The notes under the pieces: model-generated
Databases searched by the model: none
What the model was told of the DNA's origin: nothing
The model's input: only the letters and a program-made list of their open reading frames with translations
Part shown: piece by piece, positions 46,257 to 57,158 of the stretch
Position numbering within the stretch: position 1 is the first letter of the stretch
Layout: each line of letters begins with the position of its first letter
Source of the DNA: Hydractinia symbiolongicarpus
Taxonomy: Eukaryota > Cnidaria > Hydrozoa > Anthoathecata > Hydractiniidae
Length of the DNA stretch: 64,000 nucleotides
Direction: 5' to 3'
Assembly: GCF_029227915.1 (NCBI RefSeq)
Contig: NC_079885.1
Span: 10,469,001 to 10,533,000 of the forward strand
Program-made: the position numbers and the translations under genes

Positions 46257-47470
46257 TTTAACTTAGCGGTAAAGTCTTTTGTGTCAATTTCTGAACGTAT
46301 ATCAAGTGGAAGTTTATTATAGTTCTGTGCAGCATTGATGAAAAAAGCCTTTTTCGTCGATTCGAACTCTGGGAGATAAAGAAGGTGTTAGTGTTTGCTT
46401 GTCCCGATCTTATAACAATCACCTCAAAATACTCTTCAAAATTAGGAACGTTACTTAGTAAACATTTATGCACGGTGGTACAGAGCTTTCTCATCTGATA
46501 ATTATGAATTGCTGTAGTGTTAGTGCTGTATCGGATGATACTATGCGCTCTGCTGTCTAGTAACTTCAACATATGTATTCTGTATGGCTGGTGGAAGTAA
46601 TTTGTAAGTGAAAATTATGTTTTGCTCGGTTCGATCATAGCCTGGTAGATACACAGTTGTGCGGTAGCTATTAGATGAGATCTAATTTTACGTAACAGTC
46701 GAAGTCTCCCATATATTTTCTTGTGTACAGACTTGAAATGATTAACCAGAGTTACTTATAAATCCAGGTTGATTCTAAATACTTGTATCTTTCAGTATTG
46801 TTAAATTTATCTAGGCGATACAAAATGCTGATGTTTTGGTTTTGTCTTGTAAGTCGTGATTGTGTCCCAAAAAGCATGACATCTGTTTTTCCTTGTTTAA
46901 GGTTCAAGATTAGCGCATTTTCTTCTAACCAGTCCGATAAATTCTTTGAGCCATTGGTGAGTGCATGTTCGATTGAAGAGATATTGTTAAAATGAAAAAT
47001 AAAAAATAGTAAATGAGTATGGCGTCGGCGTGCATTATAATTTCAAAGTTCTTTAGTTACTTTTCAGTCTGTTAAAATAGAGCAAAAAAAGCAGCGGATC
47101 CAGTATTAATCCTTGAGGGACGCCACAAAATACGGTTGACTCGAACATAGGTGATGTTGTAGGAAACGTGCTGCCAACGGCTAAACAAGTAATCAGTAAA
47201 AAATTGCTTTTCATGATCGAGAATGCCATAATTCAGGAGTTTATTCAGAATGGCGGTATGACTTATGGTATCGAAAGCCATGCTAAGATCGATAAAAATG
47301 GCGTTAGTTAGTTGTGATTTATTCATTGCTTTGTGAATGTCATTCAAGAACAAAGTTGCAGGAGTTTCAGTTGATCTATGCTTACGGAACCCAAACTGTT
47401 TTGATGACAAAAGATTATTTGATTCCATGTATTTTGAAAGTTGTTGATGAACACATTTCTCGAGTATCTT
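46257..47470 (-). mobile_element. LINE fragment with reverse-transcriptase domain
   Basis: On minus, 47,428-47,072 reads SKQFGFRKHRSTETPATLFL and NAIFIDLSMAFDTISHTAIL, the RT blocks around the first catalytic Asp. The next part (47,000-46,780) reads LSDWLEENALILNLKQGKTD, the block after the active site, and 46,572-46,258 is the C-terminal region. Frames are broken between these blocks. The end at 46,257 interrupts unit II exactly where units I and III continue into the plus-strand HNH relic. It is the same broad type as the LINE at 26,158 but a different family. Confidence 0.75.
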
Positions 47471-48268
47471 TTATATGATTGGTAACACCTTGATTGGCCG
47501 ATAGAATCACAATTAATTTTGCAAATTTTACGAAAACCGATCCTACAAAATAAAATTATTGTTCTCTTGCTTTAGCCGGTAGAACTTTAAGATGGACTTC
47601 TTCTTTATCTCCGTTTTTACTACCGAGACCACCGAAGCACGGAAGAATACCAGTCTAGTGTAGCGGTACGTGAATTATTAGTTTGTTGAGTGCTGAAAAC
47701 AGAACTAACTTGTTGAACGGTACAAAAGGTACAAAACCAAAAAAAAACCCTATTATTTTAGCAAGTAAATGATTTACCATTATTATTTTATGCTTAGTTG
47801 GTTTCGCCAATTTCATCAAGCTACAGCAGTCGTTTGTTATCTTTTTTTTTTTTTTTGTGATGTGAAATTTAATAAAGCTTACGAGAGTTTTAACAGGCTA
47901 AAATTCTGTTTAAAAAACGAAATAAATCCAAAATAGTTGGTTTTATTGACTTTTATGTTTCATCTAGGTTTCATAAAAGCTTAAACTCATTTTTTTATTG
48001 AAGATATTATTTCGGTTTGTCTGTTCAGTATTCATATTACTGTGGAAAGTTTATCATGATAGTTTAGTAGGCGACGTTTCGGGAGATCCTTCTCCCATTT
48101 TTTTACTTACATATTTTTTATCGTCGCTTGGTGTGCCAGTAAAAATAATTAATTATTAATCACAACATACTGTAACTTGTATTTTTGGGACGATTTTTTC
48201 TGCACTTAAGTGCTTAACATGACGTTCACCCTTTTTTTTACTGTGTCTGTGCTGAGGTTACCGACTAG
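47471..48268. other. DNA between LINE and inverted Helitron
   Basis: Bases 47,645-47,830 are a diverged match to GATM intron 4 (about 16,635-16,790; shared TACCAGTCTA..GCGGTACG and the following GGTACAAAA and GGTTTCGCCAA-like parts), so this piece is a dispersed repeat. GGGAGATCCTTCTCCC at about 48,080 is a small hairpin. No gene is seen. Confidence 0.45.
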
Positions 48269-48839
48269 TCTCTTTGATAATAAATGTATTCTGTGTGTTC
48301 AAAATGTTTGCGCGCAGCTTTATCTTTTGAATTCAAGGAGAGCCCAAGGTTTTTAGTTTTCGACTCAGCTTTTGTTTGAAGAAAATAACAGAAATAAACA
48401 AGGAGACGAGCAAAGTGGAAGCAAGTGAATGAAGAGGTAAATTTCTGAATTAAGGAAGCATCTCATTTAGTTGGTCTGAGTACTTTGTTCTGTTTGCTAC
48501 TTGTGAGAAAACATGTTTACTTTGTTTGCTTGTTCTGAGAGCACTCTCGTGGTTAGCCAGATCACTTAGTTGCCTTTCATTTTGTTCTAATTTTTGTTAA
48601 TTGTTTACAAAGGAACACGTAGCTATTTTTGAATATTTTTCCTCTACCCATTTTCTATTTCAGCATAGCTATTTCCCACCTGCAATTGCAAATAATAATG
48701 TTTAATTTTAAGCGCATAACTATGCACATTGTCTTTCTGGCCTACGAAATGATGCAGATGTTAATAGTTCTCATCTTGAATAACAAAGGCAACATCATGA
48801 TTCACCAGGTAATTGAAATATTCTCAACGAGGCTAGGGA

Positions 48840-49905
48840 AGAAAATGCTCTGCAATTAAATGTAAGACGTGCTAATAAAAATGTTGGACTGGCAAATGCC
48901 CGGTGTAGATCAGACTTTTTGCGTCATCAAACTAGGCCTCCACAATGTTTAATTTTTTCTCGACATAGTGATAAGATTATGTTTCCTCCTTTAAATTCTG
49001 CAGGTGATTTTAATATTGCATGTCAATTTAATGGATTAAATTTAATAATGAAAACTATTTTAAGTGTTGTCACAATGTCCCTGCCTTAATAGAGTTTTCT
49101 ACTGAAGTACGTGAATTATCAAGCAGCAACTCTTCTCAAGTAAAAAAGTATATTAGGGTATACAATAATGGATTTAGTTTCGCTTTTTCGTCGGCAACCT
49201 TTAGACCACCAGCAGGCTATGGACCTCCAAGTCTTAGGATATATGTAAATCAATCTTTGCCGAAAATTCCTTATATATTGTGAAATATTAATCTCATTTT
49301 TATGATGTCCCTCATTTTATTACCTCGTGGTGAGCCTAGTTGAGACCAAAAATGGCCCATGTTAAGGAGCATGCAACTGTAGATAGTAATAGGCTTACCC
49401 AGTTAGAATGAATGCCCTTCATTTAGCAAAGGAATTGTTTTAGCCATTCTTAGTAGGCGCATATGTTAAAGGTAAAGGCTTATTATTTATTCGTCGAAAT
49501 CAAAACCAGCTTCGAGCGAGTCCTAACAAGGACTTATGGATTACCTGGAAAATACTGCACATCAACGTAACGTGCAGGTAGTATTGTTGTCTTGCCTCCT
49601 ACCTTTTCTAGCTCACCACGTAACATACATCAGATGTACCTTGATGCAATTGCATCGGTTTCAAAGAAAGGTTACCCAGATTTTACTTATCTTCTACTTG
49701 AAACCCAAAATAAGCCAAAAATTGTTATTAATTTGTTACCTGGTCAATCTGCTTCTGATAGACCAGATTTCGTTGCAAGGGTGTTTAAATTACATGCTTT
49801 GAAAAAAGATTTAAAAGATGATGAGAAGGTGTTATGTGTGCACATGTAGATGTCATTGAACTTTATAATAGAGTTTTACAGCATGTTCATATGTTTCATA
49901 TGCAT
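48840..49905 (+). pseudogene. Helitron Rep N-terminal relic, best-preserved copy
   Basis: Readable blocks in order are NVGLANARCRSD (the basic N-terminal region typical of Helitron Reps), EFSTEVRELSS, IRVYNNGFSFAFSS, FRPPAGYGPPSLRIYV, then DAIASVSKKGYPDFTYLLLE (49,620-49,700), SASDRPDFVARVFKLHALKK (49,749-49,805) and VDVIELYNRVLQHVHM (49,853-49,900). The last corresponds to the HUH nuclease motif (usual RGLPHAH). Frames change between blocks and the tyrosine motif and helicase domain are absent, so it is inactive. Confidence 0.7.
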
Positions 49906-50675
49906 CTGCAGAACAAGTTTAAATCATGAAATGCTGATCCAGGCTTTTTCAGGACATGCGCATCACAAGGCACAAGTCAATCATTTTTTCAAGCGATAGG
50001 ATTTTTTACTTTTTATTATAAAAGATTATTGATTGGTATCTTTTGCTGTAGAAAACGCTGTCGAAAGTAAAATGTCGAAAATAAAATTACTTTTGCACAA
50101 CATGTCATAACTGTATGATGTGCAAAAAATGTAAAAAAAAAACTTAAACGCTATAAAAAGTTGATCCAAGTTTTCTTCACCTCCGAAACCTCACTTAGAA
50201 TCAGCTTTATTTTGGGCGATTTTGAGTCCCTACTTTCATACATTTTTATTTCTCCATTGGAGTCATTTGTTGCATTTGAAAAGGCTTATCTTACCAGCAA
50301 GCAAGCTAATTTTAATCAAGAGCTGGACATTATAATGTAGCGCAACATACAGTACTACGCGCTTGGTTGGCATTAAAAAATTCAATCCCTTTTTTTAAAA
50401 TTTCATGACCATCATGGCTGCCAAAGATGTTTTTCAAAGAATAGGATAATAACTGCCGTAATTACAATGGTAGCCATTTAGGTGAAAGATAAAGAAAAAA
50501 CACTGAAATAAATGGCACAATTTATGTTATACTAGGGTGCGTAAAAGCATAAACGTAACATATGTTATAAGTATAACCAGAAAATCTTTGACATAGGAAA
50601 AAACACTCATCTATCACTCCATCTCTTCTTTAATTATCTGGCATGTTAAATAGGTCGAAAAAATAATGAAGAATC

Positions 50676-50801
50676 TTAAAAATAACTCTTTAATTCTCCT
50701 GTTTTTCTTACATCGCATGTCCAGCAGTGAAAACTTCCTCCTAGGACATTAGCATGCTCCATCTTTACTTTAATGCAGGTGAAACCAAGCGATTCAAACA
50801 T
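50676..50801 (-). pseudogene. GATM: GATM exon 6, isolated inverted copy IV
   Basis: The minus strand has acceptor TTTTACAG then [20 protein letters not shown] through [20 protein letters not shown] and a TAA stop (TAG in the other copies). It carries the catalytic Cys motif HCWTC. The 126-bp length is unchanged and the frame is open, with Asn to Lys and Arg to Lys changes. No other GATM exon is present in this inverted segment, so it cannot make the enzyme. Confidence 0.9.
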
Positions 50802-51351
50802 CTGTAAAAGAAGTAGTGCTGAATCATTCGCTTACTCATTTGCAATTTCTTTACACATTATGAATTTGGTACATTAACTGGTACATTTTCTGAATTTCGT
50901 GGGTTTTTGCAAATTTATAATAATTTTATAATACATTCAGTATTTTAAACTTAAACACTGGTTTGGGTATTGAAACAAGGCAGTTATGTTGAATTCATTT
51001 CAGTAATGAATTTTTCTAAGAACAAACACTAAAATTTGCGTTCTAATTGGTGAAAAGTTTAGAACGAAGCATTTTGCCAATAAAAATTAAAAAATGTTTG
51101 GCTACTTCACGCCAAAGAAAATTTTTTGAAAGAAAATCAAAACAAACAAAACTACGCACACATAGATACAATTCGCCCGGCGAATTCACCGTCCAATTCG
51201 CTTGGTGGAAACCCACCCCCTTTAGGTTTACCTATCCTTATGGGAAATAGATAAGTTGACTGCAATTTCAGCAGTCTTCTTTATTTTTCTAAGTAAAATC
51301 CCTTTGAAACTCAACAACTCATGATCATTTTGCGACAATTACTAAAACATA

Positions 51352-51560
51352 AAGATAAATAGAAATAAGTAGAAATAAGTAGAAATAAATAGAAATAAAT
51401 AGAAATAAATAGAAATAAATAGAAATAAATAGAAATAAATAGAAATAAATAGAAATAAATAGAAATAAATAGAAATAAATAGAAATAAATAGAAATAAAT
51501 AGAGATAAATAGAAATAAATAGAAATAAATAGACATAAATAGACATAAATAGAAATTAAT
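51352..51560 (+). repeat. 10-bp microsatellite (AGAAATAAAT)n
   Basis: About twenty near-perfect copies of AGAAATAAAT are present, degrading after 51,540 to AGAAATTAAT and then AGTAAAG-type runs to about 51,640. Units I-III have only a short seed (for example 20,045-20,085, other strand), so expansion occurred in this copy alone. The Tyr/Leu/Phe-rich minus frames across it are artefacts. Confidence 0.9.
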
Positions 51561-52650
51561 AGAAATTAATAGAAATTAAAAGTAAAGAGAAGTAAAGAGA
51601 AGTAAAAAGAAGAAAAGAGAAGTAAAGTGAAATAAAGAGAAATATGAAGGAAGTATTTATTTGCATAATTCCAAAAATAAAATCATTTCTGGAAGTACTG
51701 TTGAAAGTTCGGATTGCTCCCTTCCCAGTGGACTTACGTGTTTTGAGCAAACAAGAGATATGCTTGAAGGTGGTTTAAAATAATTCGAAATTAAAGAGAT
51801 TAATTTAGAAAAAAAAGCTCACGAGGCCACTTTTTGTTAGGAAGTGATGGTTTGAGGTTTGAAGGTTTCCTCTTCTCTTCTAAATAATTTGTATCTATAG
51901 GGATATTTATTTGCTGTATGTTTTAAAATGTTAAGATGAATATACTTTTGAATATACATCACACTTTTTAGCCATGTAGAAATCTTATACAAACTAATTT
52001 AAAGATTTTACCTAAAAACGTAGATTTGGAGGCAGTATCTTGCTGAAACCAGCTGGCTAGGTATAGCTATTCTTATTTATTCCTATTGTTTTTTTTTTAA
52101 TTTTTTATTCATTTTGTTATGTTATTATTCGGGCCACATAGTTCAACTGTATATACTAAGCGCTGAAAATGCTGTCACGTTTTAAACATTCACGGAAAAT
52201 GATTTCGCAAAATAAATAAAATTGGCTAACTGATTGTAAACTGTAATTTTTTTTTTAGGTAAATTTGTTAGAAAAAACAAAAACATGTTACACTCCAAAT
52301 ACTATTCACACGCTTTAATCGATTTTCGACATACTGTATACCTGTTTGAAATTGCTCCACCTTGATGTGCTACCCAGTTTACGGCTTTATGAAGCGTTTT
52401 ATTGCTAAACGCACATTGTGGCGTTAAACACTGGGTCACGCAGTTATTTGTGGTTTGATCCAGCGTTAATAATAGACGAAACCCTCTAAAAATTCTTGCT
52501 AGCCTTACAGGGTTCATATATTTGCTCGTTGCCGTTAGAAAATTTTTTAAATCAATGTGATCATGCTCATCTGAGGGTTGGCGAAAGCTCGCTTGCAAAA
52601 AAATAAAATATATGAATAGTGGAATTTTCATTTTATTTAACATCAATCCT

Positions 52651-52983
52651 TTAGATAGCTTCAGCAGACAATTCCCCATCTTCTTGTTTTTTCTTTGGCT
52701 CTTTAGGATTTTGTTTATATACGTGGACAACCTTGCATGATTGAGCGTATGTCCTAGCAGCATCGCGCGTGCAAAAGTGCAGTAGACAAGACCCCTCAGT
52801 ATGCCATTAAATCCTTAACGAATGGGTCTTGTTAAAAATCTTGCTTCAGGGCATCCACACTGTCGAGTTGAACAAAATTGTTCACATTCATTTTGAGTAG
52901 AGCTTATCGACGGATGCCTCTTTAGAACTCATTGCTTCTACAGGAGTATCGACTACATCAAAGACTTGTGCGGGTTCACTCAT
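52651..52983 (-). pseudogene. Decayed coding relic of unknown family, unit III
   Basis: This is the third copy of the relic at 1-291. It again has the identical 31-residue frame (start at 52,983) and the tail ending GELSAEAI with TAA at 52,651. The tail here matches unit I more than unit II. Confidence 0.35.
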
Positions 52984-53309
52984 GTTTATTGTAACCTTTC
53001 AGTATTTAATAAAGCACCATAAATATCTATTGGTGCTAGAAATCATCAGAGAATTCTTTCAACACAAATTTTATATATGGAGATACTTCTTACTGATCAA
53101 ACTAACTTATATATACAATTATATACAAAATTATTACAATAAGTTAATAAAGGGTTTTCATGTCTAGTGAGGTCTTCTTAACAAATGAGTGATTAAGGGT
53201 TTCCGCGCAGCGTGTTCTCCTCCGCCTTGCTGCCGAAAATGTATAGCAACTTTCGACGCGTCTCTTGGCGTACATTGTGTGTTGCCGAAGCAACAATGTC
53301 ACAAAACAC

Positions 53310-53541
53310 ATTGTGACACAAAGGTCACGGGTAATTAATTTTTATTATTCCCTTAAGCACGTGTCCATTGTCTACTGTTATATGAAAAAGATATTGGTTT
53401 TATTTATTCTTGCTTGAATGGAATTAACAACAAAACGTTTTAAGGAAAAGAAAAATGAATTTTATGGTTAATTTCGTTCACTATTTCGCTGTTTTTTTAT
53501 TCGGTATCTATAGTGGATTTTTCCACGGGACTAAATACTAG
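53310..53541 (+). mobile_element. 3' part of a Helitron-like element, unit III
   Basis: It corresponds to the end of 32,855-33,311, with hairpin GTGGATTTTTCCACGGG and ATACTAG at 53,538-53,541. The 5' end is missing because the 2.5-kb deletion ends inside it. Confidence 0.6.
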
Positions 53542-54966
53542 TCTCTTTAATAATAGCCTTATTTTGTCTGTCTGTCCGCGAAAGAGGCGTCCCGTAACGG
53601 AAACACGAAATTTTTAATATGCGCATGAATATCAAATGCGATATATTTTTACCGACTTTGTTTTGACCGCTCGCGCATGGAATACCATTCACAACGCCTG
53701 ATTCTTTAAAAAAAAACAAAATTTTCGCGACCAGAAAGAATCCAAGATCTTCGCGGAACGAAGGCCATTTTGATAATGGTCGTGTTTGTGGTCAGTGTGT
53801 GAGGTTTGTAGGCCTGTTTGACTTTTTTATCTTCTAAAAGCCTTATATATTTGTAATATTTGTTTTCTGTTTGTTTTCAATGTTAGGATAAATATATTGT
53901 CACGTTTTTTAGCCACGTACAGATCTTAAACGCACGAGTTTTAGGATGTTTGGCTAGGAACGAAGATTAGCTAGCTATAGCTACTAGCTAGCTAGAGCCT
54001 CACTTATTGCTATTCTGTTTGGTATAAGAGCTTTTTATCCTAGCCAACATTTATTTTTATGTTGAGGCTGTGGCTATTTAGCTAGCTCCTTAAAAAGTGA
54101 AAGTATAAAAATGCAGTTTGGCTACAACAATATTCTTAAGCAATATATAATTTTTATGCTAAATGCAGTTAGCTAGCTAGGTATAGCTACATATTTTATT
54201 ATTTTTCTGCAAACTTTTTCTGCAAATGAAATGGCTGAGCGATTGTTTTGGCTGGACGAGTAACGACAGGCTGTTCCCTGTGTTTTTATTTAAACCGAAG
54301 TTGCAATGAACATTTTTGGAAAAGGGTAATACGCCTTATGCGCCTGTTCAACTGTGTTTAACTGTACTAAGCGGTTAGCCCAGTGTTAAAAACAGACTGT
54401 TTTTTGTAAAAGGCTGTTACGCCTATGGGCATGTGCAACACCGTTTACCTGTATATACTAAGGTCAGCCCACCACTGTGACAATTAATTTTTAAACTTTC
54501 TTGGGAATCACGCCTGGACTAACCGCTCAGCCCTGTGTCTGCGAGAAAGTTTTTTTCAAAAGGGTATTATTACTATACGCTGTACAACACGGTTTAACTG
54601 TACTAAGCGCTCAGCCCAGTGTCACGATTAAATTTTCAACTTTTAAAAAGACTTTTCCACAAAATAAAATAATATTGACCGATTGTTTTTGCTATGATGG
54701 AGTAACAACACTTTGTAAACTCTGTTTTTATATCAGTTATCGTTGTGGGAAAGTTATTTTTTGAAAAATATGTTACAGTCGCACACTATAATGTTGTATG
54801 CGCTTCAAATGATTAACGACATACTGTATACCTGTACTAAAGCGCTCCACCTGATCGTGTGGGACAGTTTACAGCTCTTATTAAGCGCTCCACAGAGTGT
54901 TCAATGCCGGATCACACCTTTACTTGTGGCTTAACCCGGCGTTTCGACGCCGGGTTTCCCGGCTAG
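53542..54966 (+). mobile_element. Complete 1.4-kb Helitron of the GATM-associated family
   Basis: It starts TCTCTTTAATAATAGCC right after CTAG and ends with hairpin GGCGTTTCGACGCC, then GGGTTTCCCGGCTAG at 54,966, followed at once by the next element's TCTTTATAATAATAG. In units I and II a 179-bp element occupies this slot. Its 3' 1.1 kb matches, in opposite orientation, GATM intron 5 (42,821 to about 43,880), including TAGCTAGC-rich stretches and three or four roughly 130-bp repeats containing ACTGTACTAAGCGCTCAGCC-like sequence. No coding sequence is visible. Confidence 0.65.
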
Positions 54967-55138
54967 TCTTTATAATAATAGCCGTATTCCGTCTGTCTGT
55001 CTCTGCGCGGACCCCCCGCTGAGTTAGAAAATGATGTTACGGAAAATATCAAAGGCGATATATTTTTATCCACTTTGTTGCGACGGGTAAATAAAAAGGA
55101 CGGGAGAACCCGTGGATTTTTCCACGGGCAACGACTAG
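54967..55138 (+). mobile_element. 172-bp Helitron-like element, unit III
   Basis: Third copy of the element at 5,618-5,789 and 33,491-33,662, with the same ends (TCTTTATAATAATAGCCG ... CAACGACTAG). Confidence 0.7.
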
Positions 55139-55439
55139 TATAATAATAATAGAATAAATGCGCTCAAAAATATTGAAATATGTAACAAGAACATAAAAAC
55201 ACTCAAAAATATTGCCGAGATTTTTCTCGGCACTGTGCGATAACTAGTAGTTTTCGAAAATTTACGTTTGAAGATATACAGGTTAATGGACCTGGAAATA
55301 ATGTAACAATGATAATGGTTTTTTTCTGAACATTAATATTTTAACCAGAGCTTCTCCTCACAACTTGATAATATTTGAGATTGCATATAAGATTACATAT
55401 AAGCTATTTTGATGGATCATGGTGTGTGGTACACATAAG

Positions 55440-55449
55440 TACAAAAGTA
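55440..55449. other. Empty target site of the SAM-HECT transposon
   Basis: TACAAAAGTA occurs once here between flanks (ACACATAAG and TAAAAATATAAT) that border the element on both sides in unit II. Its single occurrence shows that unit III never received the transposon or lost it precisely. Confidence 0.85.
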
Positions 55450-57158
55450 TAAAAATATAATATCTCGTTCCTTAACAAATAATACCTAGTGGGAAGTGAC
55501 AGGGTAATGAGAAGTGCGTAAGATTTGTTCAAGTTAACTTAAAAACGCAAACTAAGTTTTTTTAATAATTAGCTAAAAAAAAGGAGGATAAGAGCAGGAA
55601 AAGAGGAAAAGCAATATTTGTTTATCAAGAAGACGTCTAAACGTTGGATTTGTTCTAAAGAGCAGAACTTCCAGGCATTCCGTCATCCAATTCAGTTTAA
55701 TTTGAAAATGCACTACACTTAAAATGTCAAAATAGTGCTATAAAGCGAGGACGACACGATTTTTTTTCATGCGCATGCAAAGGGACTTGTTTCATTTCAT
55801 GCTCCTGAACATGTTGCGCATGTAGCTACCACAAAAACTAACAAACCTTTTTTACAAACGAAACAAGGAAAGATAGAATCACGTAACGGCTTTGTCGACC
55901 GAGAAGATGTATCTGAAACGTGATAGCGGGCTCTTTGTGCGAAAACGTACCATCTAAAAGTTGGTTGCCATTAAGAATACGATAGCCCCTTAGAATTGAA
56001 ATTATCAAATTTTTTTTATTTTTTTTTACGGATGTAACTTCTATGCTAAGTTTCTAGTAAGTTTAAGAAAAATTATTCTATAAAAATGTTATTTTGGTGG
56101 GATAAAACAGAAAAAATTTCTTTATAACATTATCTTGCCCCGAATATGAGTCACGAATTTTATTTTTTTTAAACACACACACTCTGTATGAAAATTAAAG
56201 ACTTTAAGTCAAAGACTTTTAGTCAAAGTATGCTTCATTTTTATACTAAGCATGCTTTATTCTAGTGTGACCCCCCCCCCCTAAAGTATAATGTTATACT
56301 TTCTTTTTATATACTGTTCTTTTTAATATTTATTTTTTTATTGCCATCGTTTTTATTTGTACGTTTAGAAGCCATGTTTCACATTTATCAATACAAATTT
56401 TTAACTTACTTGTTTGTTTGAAAAAATTTTTCTCCGTTCCAGTTCTTTTTTTCACAAATTTATTTTCTTATATACTCGTAGAGAATTTATCAATGTTTTA
56501 TAATATATAAAAATGTTTTTAAAAGGGGACATGTTAAGGAGATACTTTGAATATACTGAACATGTGTCAAAAGGGTCTACCATATCTTTAAATATCTTCG
56601 TAATATACCAAACAATTTTGCTACCAATATACGGCAAGAGTTTACGGTTTATATTATAAATGAGCGTAACTATTTTTAGCCACATGCTGAATGTAAACAT
56701 TTTAAATGTGGGTGATTTTAATTGATTAATAGAAAATATGTGTCAAAAATGTGTTGTAACAACCTGCAGAGAATGGCAACACAATAAAACGTTTAAAAAA
56801 AATGTTGCTAGCACAAAATTTGTTTATGCAACAAAATTTGTTCCTGCAGCAAAATAGAATGGATCTGTGTTGCAGCAACAATTTTTTTGTACCTAAGAAA
56901 TTGTTGCTTATGGGCCACAACGGGTCTTTTACATGCGAGTGCAATGTATCATGTTGCATTTCATACACAGGAAAAGAATACCGCGTAACGCCCTAGCTTA
57001 AGAAACGATATGAGTTACAATTAATTGGCATATTTTTTATTAAAGCCACAAAGTTGCTAAAAAGACTTATGCTTGCCATTTTTAATGCTTTTTTATAGCA
57101 ACAAGCGACTTTCCTTGAATTTTTCACAAGTTAATGACTTTTTAGTTAATTATTTCAG
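55450..57158. other. Sequence upstream of GATM copy III exon 2
   Basis: Collinear with 37,836-39,545. This is the least disturbed version, because no transposon interrupts it, and so the best place to look for the GATM promoter and presequence exon. I could not identify one with confidence. A run of 11 C lies at 56,271-56,281. Confidence 0.5.

Larger units (their letters stand above)
48269..52466 (+). mobile_element. Helitron carrying GATM exon 6, plus orientation (copy IV)
   Basis: It begins TCTCTTTGATAATAAATG directly after ACTAG and includes the best-preserved Rep relic (48,840-49,905), GATM exon 6 on minus (50,676-50,801) and the intron-5 body. It ends about 27 bp short of the expected 3' hairpin and CTAG, where it joins unit III at 52,467. 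Relative to units I-III it is inverted and contains nothing of GATM upstream of the Helitron 3' boundary. Exon 6 matches copy II (GTCCTAGG, GACATGCG) rather than I or III. It could be a transposed Helitron with captured exon, or an inverted segmental copy. Confidence 0.5.

Noticed and set aside
51325-51546. Open frames on minus rich in Tyr, Leu, Phe, Ile, Ser
   Set aside because: They are translations of the AGAAATAAAT microsatellite in different frames.
52302-52763. 153-codon minus frame
   Set aside because: It crosses the junction between the inverted Helitron and unit III and exists in neither parent sequence as a whole; no domain.
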